Source: Pelecanus crispus (Eukaryota > Chordata > Aves > Pelecaniformes > Pelecanidae). From it: a stretch of 64,000 bases of DNA. Shown in pieces: positions 1 through 17,419 of the stretch (its first letter is position 1; every line of letters begins with the position of its first letter). Location of the stretch: positions 8,580,542 through 8,644,541 of the forward strand of contig NC_134661.1 of assembly GCF_030463565.1 (NCBI RefSeq), read 5' to 3'. The notes under the pieces were generated by a model, which saw nothing but the letters and a program-made list of their open reading frames with translations, was not told where the DNA came from and ran no database searches. The translations under genes were made by a program, and so were the position numbers.

Positions 1-14
1 AATTTGCCTCTCCC

Positions 15-95
15 AGCCCGTGTCTCGGTTTCACCATCTGTAAATGGAAATAACTCCGAGCTGGCTCGTGGTGTGAGCACCTGTCAAGCTCCTGC
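15..95 (+). mobile_element. MIR-type SINE relic
   Basis: The string TGTCTCGGTTTCACCATCTG followed by TAAATGGAAATAA resembles the central MIR core (CTCAGTTTCCTCATCTGTAAAATGG). It is old and diverged, and lies in an SLC37A4 intron. Confidence 0.55.
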
Positions 96-286
96 AGCTG
101 ATGCTTGCATAACGTTTGGGGTTCCCTGCGTGACTAAGGGAGCAAAGAGCAGGTACTCCCTTTACCTGCTTTTGTAGATCTGAGTCTGAATTGTCCCAAA
201 CCCGCAGCATGGGCCTTGACTGAGGGTTTTTAGGTGCAGCATCGCTTTTTCTCAGACCTCATGCCATTTTTCTTGTTGTTGCACAG

Positions 287-6023
<5,737 letters not shown>

Positions 6024-7375
6024 GGATAAGCTGCTTGGTGAAAAGGATGCTCCCATGCCGACGTGAATGATGCTCGGTTTTTTTGTCTAACTGACCCAGG
6101 AGCAAGTTTCCCTATTGCTGCAACCTAGATAAAAATGTCTCGATTTCTCGTCCACTGTCACGTGCCTGAGGGCACGAGGTTACTGCTACCGATCACTTTT
6201 TCCCTCGAGATGTGATAATTCAGCTAGTTTACATTTGCAATGATTTTACCGTACCTCCTTCTCACAGCACTGTTGGTGAAGCAAGCAGGCTTTGCGGCCT
6301 GAGCTTCTCCACTAAAAGTACTCTAAAATGACTGGCTTCAGGTGCCGTCACATTTAGTTTTGTCCTTACTGTTCATCCCGGCCATTAGCTGTCAACTCAG
6401 CCTCGTTGTTCAGGGGTGCTGAAGCGAGCCTTCGCCACGTTCGTTCATCCCCTCCAGCTGCTATAAGCGCAGCTGTCTCGGTTTCCTTAAGCGTGAGCTC
6501 CCAGCACGCTCTCGGCCGTGGAACAGTGACAGAGCAGTGAATGATGATCGTTCTAGTTCGGCCTCGTGGCCGATTTGAGAGCAGCGAGGCTTAAGCTTTA
6601 CCCGGGATTAGCTGTTAGGAGCGAGGGTGGCGTTTTGCTCTGGGGAGGCAGAATGCCGATGCAGTGCTGCAGCAGGTCTCTCCGCAGCACTTAGAAATAG
6701 GCGCGTTTCCAAGAAATTCTTGGCACTTCAGGGTTTAGAGAAGCTCCTTCTGTTGAACTGATCCTGCCCGGTGCGATTTCTGTGTACAGTGTTAATGATT
6801 TGCAAGGGAAGCAGCTGCTGCCAAGTCAGCTTGTAGCGAGCGCTCTGCAAATCAGCCAGGAAAACTGACCTGGCAGCAGGTATTGCGACAGCAGCTACCG
6901 CTGGCCCGCAACTTCTGCAGCTGGGTTTTGTGAAAACTCGCATTTCGAGCATTGGCTTGTATTTTTTCAGTACAAGGTGCATAGTCTAGGATGTTTTCGG
7001 TCAAGAGCTGCATCTCTCATGGCTGCGCGCAGGGGCTTGGGCTACCTCTGAGGGTCAGCCTTAGCAGAGCCACTGCTGACAGCCAGCAGCCTTGAGCAGT
7101 CAGGCCCAGCACTCTTTGCAATAAGTAGGCTCAGGTTTTTAACTGGGATTTTGTTGAATATTCTTGGTTTTCCCTGAAAGGCTTTACTGCTCTAGGGTCC
7201 TGGAAGAGGCAAGTTCAACTCGTGAAGAACCCGCACACAGGTACTTTGCTGAACAGCTTGGTTGCAAGAGCAGGTAGCCAGCCTTAATTAAAATAATGGA
7301 AGGGAATTACATTTTGTACTTAATTGTATGATCTTCTACTATCTGTGAAATAAAAACAGAGCAGTGTCACAAGGG
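6024..7375 (+). other. SLC37A4: SLC37A4 3' untranslated region
   Basis: This 1.3-kb stretch follows the TGA, has no further splice signals I would trust, and ends just past an AATAAA at 7349-7354. Cleavage is expected about 15-25 bp later. Confidence 0.7.
7349..7354 (+). terminator. SLC37A4: Polyadenylation signal of SLC37A4
   Basis: Canonical AATAAA about 1.3 kb after the stop codon. It is the last such signal before the opposing TRAPPC4 3' end. Confidence 0.7.
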
Positions 7376-7484
7376 CTCTGGTTGTCTTACGAAGAACGGG
7401 GCAAGCAGAACCACCCAAACCCGCTTATCCTCTTGAGGTGCTACCGGGGCGAATTTACCCTGCCAACAGAAAACAAACAGCCAT

Positions 7485-7885
7485 CCGCCTCTGGAAGGAA
7501 CGTTTATTACTTCTACACAGAAACCCTCTGCAAAACAGTAAGTTAGAGCTATACAGGAAAAATACATATGTACAATCATGAAAGGAAGGAAAACAATCGA
7601 CTGCGGTAAGGCCACGGACCCGCACCTTATCTTTCTTTGCTTGGGGGCAGTGGAGCCGCAACAGCGGAATAAGCCTCGGTGGCCCAATGTAAACAGTAGT
7701 AACGAGTCTGTTTAAGGTAAATTTCACAACAAAGGGGATAGAGCGGTATCTTGGGAGATAACGAAGGATGTTTCAGGGACACGAGGTCTCTGCTGTGGAA
7801 GAGAGAGCTCCGGGAGATGCCAGCCGGGGAAGACAGAGGCCCTGCTCTTCAGAGAAGGGGGTCAGTGCAACAGGCGAGGCCTTCT
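7485..7885 (-). other. TRAPPC4: TRAPPC4 3' untranslated region
   Basis: About 400 bp lie between the TAG and the minus-strand polyadenylation signal. The inferred cleavage point leaves only about 110 bp to the opposing SLC37A4 3' end. Confidence 0.6.
7503..7508 (-). terminator. TRAPPC4: Polyadenylation signal of TRAPPC4
   Basis: TTTATT on the given strand is AATAAA on the minus strand, about 380 bp after the stop codon. Confidence 0.65.
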
Positions 7886-9236
7886 CTACGATCCAGGTCC
7901 GAAGGGTCCAGCTTTCTCTGCCACCTCCAGAGCAAGTTTCAAGTTCTGATCAAACAACTCGCACCTGAAACAGTCAGAAAAGCAGAAGGGGATGACTTTA
8001 CCTATGGAACAGGCCAATGAAGACAGGATCTCTACATCCTTTGGCTCTGCATCCTTCAAGGAGAGATTCCGTAAGTCACGAGACGGCAACCCTGAGTGCT
8101 GTCAAACTCTGGCTTGGCCATTAAGTACGAGTAAAGCTTCTTGCATGGGCTCTGGGGTTACCTTAGGACAGGGGGGATTGTACCTAGAAAAGCGCGTCCC
8201 ACTTACCCAGCAGAGCAGCGCTGGAACAAGCACAGGTCAGCATCCCGTCCCTGCAGCAGTGTGCTGGGTCTTCCCCCTTCCCTCAACCTCTGGGTCTGCT
8301 TTGCTACTTAACTTAAGAGCTGTTGGCATTTATTACTGCACAGGCAGAAAGCGACAGGGGGTTGCAGCTGCGTTGTTAAAAGTGGGCTTTTCCTTACCTG
8401 ATTGGCATCTCCAGGGAGTAGAAGGGATTCTTCAGAGCAAAGTCAGAGTAAATCTCATAGATTTTGCGGAGAAGGGCGTCTATCCCTGCCTGCCTCGGGT
8501 CAGCGAGAACCACAAATTTGATCCCTGGAGCCACAATGACAGAAGCGCGAGGAAGGCTGAGCTCCGCGGCAGCCCTGGCAAAGCAGCGCAGTGCCAAGTG
8601 CCTGGGGCCAGACGGTACCTGTCAGCGTCTGGAAGCAGTGCAGCTTGAAGGTGTCTGTCTCCAGCATCTCGATCCCGGAGCTTCCGACTTCGGGGGACAG
8701 CTGTGACCCGATGGCGAAGAGCCTGTGGGGAGATGGCCCTCAGCACCCCCCGCCAGCCCCGCCCACGCCACCCCCGTCCTGTCCCGTCCCGTCCCGGCTC
8801 GGCTCACGAGTGGAACATGGAGGCCAGCATGAGCTTCTCGTTGGAGGAGAGGCGGTGGCGGCCGAAGCGGATGGACACCGGGTAGTTGGCGGGGTTGCTC
8901 AGGAACTCCATCACGTCCTTTCCGTCCGCCGTGAAGCGCCCGTTGACCTCGGCGCCGTTGATGGCCAGCACGGCGTGGCCCACTGCGGGGACAGCGCGGC
9001 GTCAGTCGGTCGGTCGGTCGGTCGGTCAGCCCGGCCCGGCCCTCCCCGGCCGCCGCCGCACCGCGGATGCCGTCGCGCTGTCCGAAGGCGACGACGACGC
9101 GCTCATCGTGCGGGCGCAGGACGAGGTCGAGCGGGAAGCTGAACGTCTTCTCGGTGTCGGCGCGGGGCGCGTAGTGGTCCAGCTGGTAGATGAGGCCGCC
9201 CGCCTTGTTCACCACGTAGACGCTGAAGATCGCCAT
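7886..9236 (-). CDS. TRAPPC4: TRAPP complex subunit 4 (synbindin)
   Basis: TRAPPC4 is a longin/Sedlin-like core subunit of the TRAPP Rab-GEF and tethering complexes in ER-Golgi traffic. The five coding exons on the minus strand are 9236-9062, 8982-8808, 8722-8619, 8524-8398 and 7964-7886. They give 219 residues, the human length. The start [15 protein letters not shown], the AFGQRDGIR stretch, the internal [16 protein letters not shown] and the end [11 protein letters not shown] match the human protein almost residue for residue. All introns are GT-AG and short (79 to about 430 bp). The first exon and its GC-rich first intron, which contains a GGTC microsatellite, lie in a CpG island shared head-to-head with RPS25. 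The ATG is the first in the exon and begins the family-standard MAIF N terminus. Confidence 0.98.
9005..9028. repeat. (GGTC)n microsatellite in TRAPPC4 intron 1
   Basis: There are about five and a half tandem copies of a tetranucleotide containing CpG, close to the exon 2 acceptor of TRAPPC4. Confidence 0.9.
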
Positions 9237-9374
9237 GACACCGCCCGCCCTGCCCCGGAAGTGGCGTGACGCCGTGCCCCGGAAGCCGCCCCAAGGCCAC
9301 GGGGCTTCCCTGCGCCTCGCGCCAGGCACTTCCTTTCTCGGCCGACATCTTGGGAGAGCAGCAGCCGCCGCAGC
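9237..9374. promoter_or_regulatory. Bidirectional TRAPPC4/RPS25 promoter
   Basis: Only 138 bp separate the two divergent start codons. Inside a CpG island lie two ETS/GABPA-type sites, CCGGAAGT (9255-9262) and CCGGAAGC (9279-9286). No TATA box is seen. On the RPS25 side a pyrimidine tract (TCCTTTCTC, 9331-9339) fits the 5' TOP start of ribosomal protein mRNAs. It is followed by GCCGACATCTTGG, whose reverse complement contains a YY1-like CAAGATG core. Site assignments are by motif and were not measured. Confidence 0.8.
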
Positions 9375-10821
<1,447 letters not shown>

Positions 10822-11236
10822 GCAGGTGAGGCAGCAGGCTCTGTGAAGGAGCTGGTTTGCGCTCTGTCAGGGGCTAACAAATGGCTGCACGCCGCGTAAT
10901 GGACAGCTCCCACGTTGCTTTGGACGGGCCGTTTCTCCAGACGTTCAGAGGACGTCGCTCGCGCTCCGAGCGACTTCCTGGGTGGCGCTACTGGAAAAGT
11001 CAGTTCTCCAGAATTAAAGAGTAGTTTGGGATTTTTGTCCTTGTTGCCTGTCGGACAGGGAAAGCCGTGTGTGCTCTCCTGTCTCTGTGGGCTGCAGTGT
11101 ACGAGGGCACGTGTCCTCCCTGCTGTCGGAGGGTGCCGTGTCCGAGTGTTCTTGTTGGAGCAGAGCTTTCGGACAGTTTGCTTTGTGCTAGCTTGTTCTG
11201 AGCTGGTTGTCTGATTTGGGACTTCTTGCTTTGCAG

Positions 11237-11310
11237 GTTCTCCAGTGACCTCGTCAACAATGTGTCATATGTAGATGCACACAATAAAATTATTGAAATA
11301 ATTTTTCTTG
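11237..11310 (+). other. RPS25: RPS25 terminal noncoding exon
   Basis: A typical acceptor (tgctttgcag) precedes a short 3'-UTR exon with AATAAA at 11283-11288. Cleavage is expected near 11,305. The short 3' UTR is typical of ribosomal protein genes. Confidence 0.8.
11283..11288 (+). terminator. RPS25: Polyadenylation signal of RPS25
   Basis: Canonical AATAAA in the terminal noncoding exon. Confidence 0.8.
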
Positions 11311-11915
11311 CTTTTTCAAGAATGTGTACGTTTCGTTATTGACGCATTATTGATAGTGGATTCTGGTACAGGTCACAGGTATCTCCCTCTAGCAGCGAGT
11401 TTTTGCATTTATACAGTGTTAGAAATGTACCGTGAACACGCTTTTGTATTGTGAAAAGGGAAGGATTGCATCACCGACAGCAGCCAGTGATGTTAAACCA
11501 TATTCGGTTCTAGTAGAAGGGAAATTGAAGCCCATTTCTTGCATTGTAGATACGGAAGGTGCTGGTGGGATATTTTCGTTATTTATTTAACCTCCCTCTA
11601 AACAAGCTGTGCCCACAGATCTCCGTGTGTACAAGGCAGCAGCATCTGTCAGGTCCGTGCCTAGCGGGGAAGCATAGATAAGCCATTTTAAATAAGGCTA
11701 TAAGTATTTTATTTAAATTAAAAAGAAGAACTGCCCACAGCAAAGATCTTTAAGGCCTCTTTTCTTCTACTGAGGAATAATTAGTCATCCTGTAGGCAAG
11801 GCAGACCAAGTGGAAGTAATATAAATTAAAATGAAAACATGAGGCCACATGTCATCTGTTGCCCCCAGAGCGGGCCCTGCACCTGGAATGAGTTTCAGTT
11901 GGTCTACTAACACAG
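11311..11915. other. Convergent intergenic spacer RPS25/CENATAC
   Basis: About 600 bp of moderately AT-rich sequence lie between the RPS25 and CENATAC 3' ends. There are several TTTATT/ATTTAAATT strings, but I found no gene, repeat family or RNA structure. Confidence 0.5.
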
Positions 11916-11919
11916 GTTA

Positions 11920-12372
11920 TTTTAAAAAAAAGAAAAGTTTATTTTTCAAAAATTTATTTCTTTAACAGGCCGTCGTGCTACACATCAGCATAGGACACTG
12001 GCAGCACGCGCTGCGTAAGGCAGGCTTTCTGATGATGAAGATACGGCATAGGCAGGAGACCTTCCCTGCTGGCAGGACCTGCCTTTGTGTACCTTAAGGC
12101 TCGAGAAATTGGTGCCCAGATACACGCTGCGTGTCTGTTACAGGGGGCTGGATCTGCTACGACACCCCCTGGCAGGGTAGCTTTCAGTAACAGAGCTCAA
12201 CTCTGTATTACGCAGTGGTTGCCCTGCCTTCCAGGGGACTGAACACATCTAAACGTATATATTAAATAAGAGCGCTAAACTTGGCGGCGGCAGCAGCAGC
12301 ACCAAAAAGCTGCAGCAACCTGCAGTCCACCTTTCCGCAACAGTCACAGCGTGACTTCTTCAGTGCTTCTCA
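11920..12372 (-). other. CENATAC: CENATAC 3' untranslated region
   Basis: Sequence between the TGA and the tandem minus-strand polyadenylation signals. No further coding potential is seen. Confidence 0.55.
11938..11958 (-). terminator. CENATAC: Polyadenylation signals of CENATAC
   Basis: Two minus-strand AATAAA hexamers (TTTATT at 11938-11943 and 11953-11958) lie about 420 bp after the CENATAC stop codon. Confidence 0.55.
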
Positions 12373-15300
12373 TCACCTTTTTTTCTTCTTTTCCCCCGAT
12401 TCAGTTCTAAACTGATGCCTGAAAGAGAGGGCAGAAGTCAGAATGCAACAGCCTTTAGAAAGAGATAACGAACGCCGCCTCATCTAACAAGTAAGGTAGC
12501 ACTATTCGTAGCGTTTTAGAATGGAAGCTCGCTCCGTTGGTTTTTTTTTTTTTTTCAGTTATCTCAGTGAGCTTGTAGCAGTCTCTTCAGCTAGCTGACA
12601 GGTTTCTAGCGTATTACAAGGCGCCAGGGGGATGAGCGTGTGGATATGCACCAGCACATGGGTCTGAAAGATGAGCCAAGCTCAACGAGGCAGACATCTT
12701 CGCGTGTGCGGCCGCAGCCGCCAGCGACCATGCTTCACCTCGCAAGTCACACATGTGCTGTTCCCGGGCAAGAGCGATGCTCTGCCCGAATTGTGCACTG
12801 CCTGGGGTAACTCGGTGGTGCGGTAAGACGTCTCCTTACGCTTGCTGCTACCACAAAGCCCGGTCTGTGAGTAGCCTGCGTGGAAGGAAGCCGCACACCC
12901 TCCCTTCAGCATCGGTCCATGCTGCCCTGAAGTTTACCTGGACTGCCACCTCCTGCCGTGATTCCAAACCCGCCCAAAGGAAGGGAGCCAACTGTCGCCT
13001 GTCTGAGAGGTATGGTCAAAGCTGGCACCAACGCGCTCCGCTGGGAGCTTTTTCAGCTTCTGCTTCTCTTCTAAAGAAAATGCTTCGTTAAGCAAAAGTT
13101 TTTCAAATAGCTCTTGATTCTTTAGTGTGGTAAAGTGAATGTAAGGTTAACTGCAATCTTATACAACCCACTCACTTTGTTTGAGAAATTCCTCGTACGA
13201 AGGTCCGATTTGTTGTTTACTTCCATCCTCTTCCTCTGTTAGCCACGGAGGTATTGCTCCTAGAGGTCACGGGGAAAACATATTTAGCCACTGAAGTTAT
13301 CTTGAGCTTGAGATAGGGAGAAGCAGCCCCTCTGCCCCCTCTCCCCAGCTCACCCTGCCAAGTAAGCAGCAAAGGAAAAGTAAACTTTGGGCTTTGTTAA
13401 GAAAAAGAAGCTGGCTGGCCTTGGTTAAGGCCATGGCAGATCACACCCCAAACCATACAATCCACACAGCAGTAGCACAGAGTTTTCATAATACAGAAAT
13501 GTTTTCCTCTCCTCTAGTATGTCAAATGTTAGCAAGAGTGAGCACCTCATGGTTGTGCTGTAACGGCTTCACAATTGCTTTCAGTTATCCCTGTTACATT
13601 TGCAAGCCAAGAGTTTTCAGTAGGGTAGCAACCAAATGAGGCACGAAGCAGGCGCGATTACCTGTGTGAACATTTCCTTTCCCTTCTGTTTCCTGTTAAC
13701 AGAAACATAGAACACTAATGAGAAACTGATGCTTTTAAGAATGTCTCCACACAGAACGGTGTTACATGCGCTCCCTTCCAGTATCGAGTTCTGTTACAAA
13801 AAGACACGGAGGAAGGCTCTTCTCTGCTTTCTTGAACGAGTGCTTGGGTTTTCTGTGCACATTAAAGAACATTTGCTTAATGAAGCACAAGTTAACGCTG
13901 GATGACTGAAACTCTCAGCTAGCTGGTTGTCTGAATTGGCAAAGCTGCCTTTTTCAGTGACGGAGGTTGCAACCCCTTGTTTTGTGACAAGTGCTGTATG
14001 TAACTTGCAGTTACTTAAGTCAGGCTCGTTAGTGATTCCCCCCCCTACCTGGTGGCCAATGAAGGTCAAAGCCTGGCCTGGTTCCATCCAGTTTAAGTCG
14101 GGTCCTGTCTGCATCCCGCTCAGGCCGGGCTGCTCTGTATCCTGAGAGGAGTCCCTGGAATACGGGAGCCAAGAGGCAGTCTGAGAGGTGAGTGGCTGTC
14201 GAAGCCGGGCAGGCAACGACTGACCAGAGTTTTCTAGAGCAGGATTTGTATTTGTGTTTGGAGAGCTTTGTGGTACAAAGGAAAAGGAGAAATGTTCTCG
14301 GGGCACGACAGTGTTAAACGCTTGTATGTTACCGCTGTGCTTGCTCTTCATGGCACTTAGTGCCTGCCTGTGAATGCGTGGACGGGAGAGCAATCTTTCT
14401 GTGGATATGGCGCTTACTATAGTCTAGATCATAAAAGTTTGAACTGAAGGATCTGAATAAATGCAAGATCCTGGCGATGACAGCGTCCGCTCTGGCAGCA
14501 GCAAGCGAGAAAGGCGGCTGCTGTGGCGCGGTCCGGCCTTTCGAGCGGGGTACGGGTTAGCAGCGATTTAAGGAAAACGGTTCTCACCTTCCGGGTCCTG
14601 CCGGGGGGCTGCAGACAGAGGGTCCTGGGCCAAGCTGTGGCTCTGTTTGCAGCTGAGTGCGATTGAGGAAAAAGGAACAGTATTCCTGGTAGTGAGCAGA
14701 GCCCTCCCCCCAACCCGCCCCGAGGGTGCCCGGTGCTGGCGGGGGCGCGTGGCCCGGTCCCCGGTCCCCGCCGGGGCGCAGCCAGGGCAGGATACGGCTC
14801 ACCGACCTGGAGGGCGGCCTGCACCGTCTCCCGCTGCCTGCGCTCGGCTTCCCGGATGCCGGCCGCCATCTGCGGGGGGGGAGAGCGGGTGAGGCCGGCG
14901 GCCGGGGCCGGGGCGGCGGGGCCGGGGCGGCGGGGCCGGGGTTACCTGGCGGATGCGCTCCTCCTCCCGCCGCTGGTGCGCGGCCAGCGCCCGCTCCAGC
15001 GCCCGGGCGAAGCGATCGTACTCCTCGGCCGGCACCAGGAACCGCTCCCGCAGCGCCGCCTCCGCCCGGTTCTCCCGCCAGAACCGCGCCGTCTCCCGGC
15101 GGTGCTCGGGCCTGCGGGACACCGCTCAGCACCGCCGCGGCCCCGCCGCCCGCCTCACCCGCCCGCCCGCCGCCCGCCTCACCCGGCCAGGTGCTGGAGC
15201 AGGCCGGCCTGCGGCAGCGCCATCCCGCCGCGCCGCCCGTCCCGCCGCACGCCGCGCCCGCAGCACAGGCACCAGACGCGCCGGTCGTGCTCCGCCGGGT

Positions 15301-15487
15301 CGTAGGGCCGCACCGCCCCGCCGCCCTCCCCGTCCCCCGCCGCCGCCGCCGCCGCCCGGGCCGCCGCCACCTCCTCCTGCAGCCGGCCCAGCGCCTCCCG
15401 CAGCCGCCGCCGGTGCGCGGTGCTGTACAGGTGCCGGCGGCCGGAGAAGGAGGAGCGGCGGCACAGGCCGCAGTAGTGCACCGCCAT
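12373..15487 (-). CDS. CENATAC: CENATAC (CCDC84), minor-spliceosome and centrosome protein
   Basis: CENATAC binds the U11/U12 machinery and favours splicing of AT-AC minor introns. It is also known at centrosomes. Eight coding exons on the minus strand are 15487-15183, 15111-14946, 14869-14807, 14363-14049, 13692-13662, 13259-13176, 13070-12938 and 12418-12373. Phases agree throughout and give 380 residues, against about 332 in human. The N terminus has a C2H2-type finger (C6, C9, H19, H25) and a second Cys-rich motif VWCLCCG near residue 72. Conserved blocks follow: [32 protein letters not shown] and [21 protein letters not shown]. The C terminus is a lysine run. The extra length is partly an alanine/glycine-rich insert near residues 40-58 and partly the large fourth exon. 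The acceptor of exon 4 is the least certain boundary. All introns are GT-AG. Confidence 0.95.
12541..12555. repeat. Poly-T tract in CENATAC intron 7
   Basis: Fifteen consecutive T on the given strand, which is poly-A in the CENATAC transcript sense. Confidence 0.9.
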
Positions 15488-15700
15488 GGCGGCCCGGCGC
15501 GGCCCCGCAGGGCGCAGGCGCGGCGGGCGGACACCGGCCCCGCCCGGCCCGGCCCGGCCCGGCCCGCCGGCCCCGCTCCGGTGCAGGGGGTGCTCGGGAG
15601 CCGCCCCGCCCAGCCTCGGCGCTCCTGAGCGGCAAACCGGGCAGAGCGCAGGCTCGGCGGAGCTTTTGGTGTGCGGTCCCGGCGGCGGCCGAGTCCCGCT
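14700..15700. promoter_or_regulatory. CENATAC: CENATAC 5' CpG island and promoter
   Basis: Very GC- and CpG-rich sequence covers exons 1-3 and extends about 200 bp upstream of the ATG, with repeated CCCGGCCCGG strings (15540-15575) and no TATA box. A YY1-like GCCATCTTG lies near 15,756-15,764. Islands of this kind mark housekeeping promoters. Confidence 0.7.
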
Positions 15701-17419
15701 GCAGGATGCTCAGGCCCGAGGGTGGCGGGAAAGCCTCTGCCTTTGCAGCAAGCTGCCATCTTGCTCGGTGCCCCGCCGCTTGATGCCAGGCGGGGACGTG
15801 CGGGGGGCACACGCCGTTCTGCCCTGGCCTGTCTGAAACTTTACTTGGTTTCAGACTTTTTTCAGTTGTTAACATGAGGAGCGCTCGCTGGAGGCACGCC
15901 ATAGGCCCCTGAAGCGCGCTGACCTCCCACCTAGCTGCCTTTTGCCTCTGGTAGCGTAGGTCTGACGCCTTTGCTTTCCTGCCCATCCACAGCCCTCCCA
16001 AAATCTTCAGTGGTGGCTTGGGTTTGTTTTTTGTTTGGCTTGTTTTGATTTTGGGGTTTTTTTTCACGTTTAGTAAGAGCAGAGGATGCTCTTGGCCTAG
16101 TCTGGCGTGATCGAAGGAGAGCATCTGAACTGCAGCATGGAGGTTATCTCAGTGCTGCCATGCAGTGCAGCCAGGCCTTCCAAAGAGCGTTCACCTTAAA
16201 TCGGGTCCTGCTCAGACAGCCTGCGCTGTCACGCGTGGGACTGACAGCCACCCGTCTCTCTCCCACTTTGGCAATCGCTCAGGTGACATTAGCACCCAGC
16301 CGTGCAGACCCGTGGTTTGCACGCTACTCAGGGACACTACCGTCCTAGCCATGTGCGTTGAGATGCGATCAAATAATTTTTAACGTGTCTGTTGCTTTAC
16401 ACTCTCGTGAGTACGTGGGTAAAAGGGTACACCCAGCCTGCCCTGTCGAGAGGGATCGGATGGGCCGGCATCCTCTCCCTGTGGCTCAGGTCTAGGATAC
16501 AACCCAGCAGTGAACTCCTAGAACGTGCACCGTGACTGTGTGCTGTTTGTCCCCCGTCGACAGGACGCCCCGGCTCCTGCTGCACGTGGGACTGATAATG
16601 GACGTAACCAGACCGATCATGCTTCTACTCAAGCAACTGCCACAGCAGCCAGGAAGAAGGTATGAAAAATCTACTCTTCTTGAATGCTAGACCCCTGCTA
16701 CCTGGCTGAATTTTGGCTCAGGGATGTGATTTTCCTGCCTCTTCCTGGAGAAGCAAGTAAGTCAACAACACCACAGCAAGCTCTCATTGTGGTTTTTTTT
16801 TTTTCCTTTGTTGCATCCTTGCCTCTCCAAGATAACTCTCTCCCTCCTCACACTCTGCAGCAGTCGCTGATTTCTGCTAAGTGAGCATTGCAGAAATTCC
16901 AAGCACCTTCCCCAGCAGTTATGTGGATCCTTGCCTGCTGGTTTTACAGCTGGGCGGGCAAGTGCAACAGCTTGGAATTACGTCTATGCAGTAGGGCTCC
17001 TCTCGCTTAGCCAGCTAATGCGTTCTCTGCTCAGCCCCTGACCTGTGGGCTGAGACCCTTTGTTGGGGAACAGATCAACCTTCTCCTGCAGCTTCAACCT
17101 CTGCGCCGCAAGAACATTGCAAAAGGCAACAGCTTGCATGGAGGACTTTGTGTTAAAGTCGTAGCAGGTGCCACATGTCAAAATGCCCCTGCAACTTGAG
17201 ATGTGTGCATCTGGAGCAAAAACTTGCCTTACTGAAGGAAATGAGATTGGTCATCTTTCTCCCCTCCCTCCTCCCCCCTTCTAAATTTGAGTCCTTATGT
17301 CACAATGCTCATAATTTCCACACACTGTTCTTGGGAAGCTACCTGTGGCAGCACCTGAGAAAACTAGCTTGGTTTCAAAACACATGGTACATGTTTCAGA
17401 AGCAGGGAGATGGGAGGAA
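15488..17419. other. FOXR1-CENATAC interval
   Basis: This holds the CENATAC upstream region and whatever 3' UTR FOXR1 has. I could not place a FOXR1 polyadenylation signal: no clear AATAAA appears on the minus strand here. A 96-bp exon-like segment on the + strand at 16564-16659 is discussed under findings. The rest is unremarkable. Confidence 0.4.

Noticed and set aside
12028-12040. Box C/D snoRNA suggested by TGATGATGA
   Set aside because: No CTGA box D at a suitable distance and no terminal stem. It lies in the CENATAC 3'-UTR region on the opposite strand.
14584-16124. Large GC-rich frames overlapping CENATAC exons
   Set aside because: They are frame shadows of CENATAC exons 1-3 and their CpG-rich introns. 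The CENATAC exon chain explains the region.
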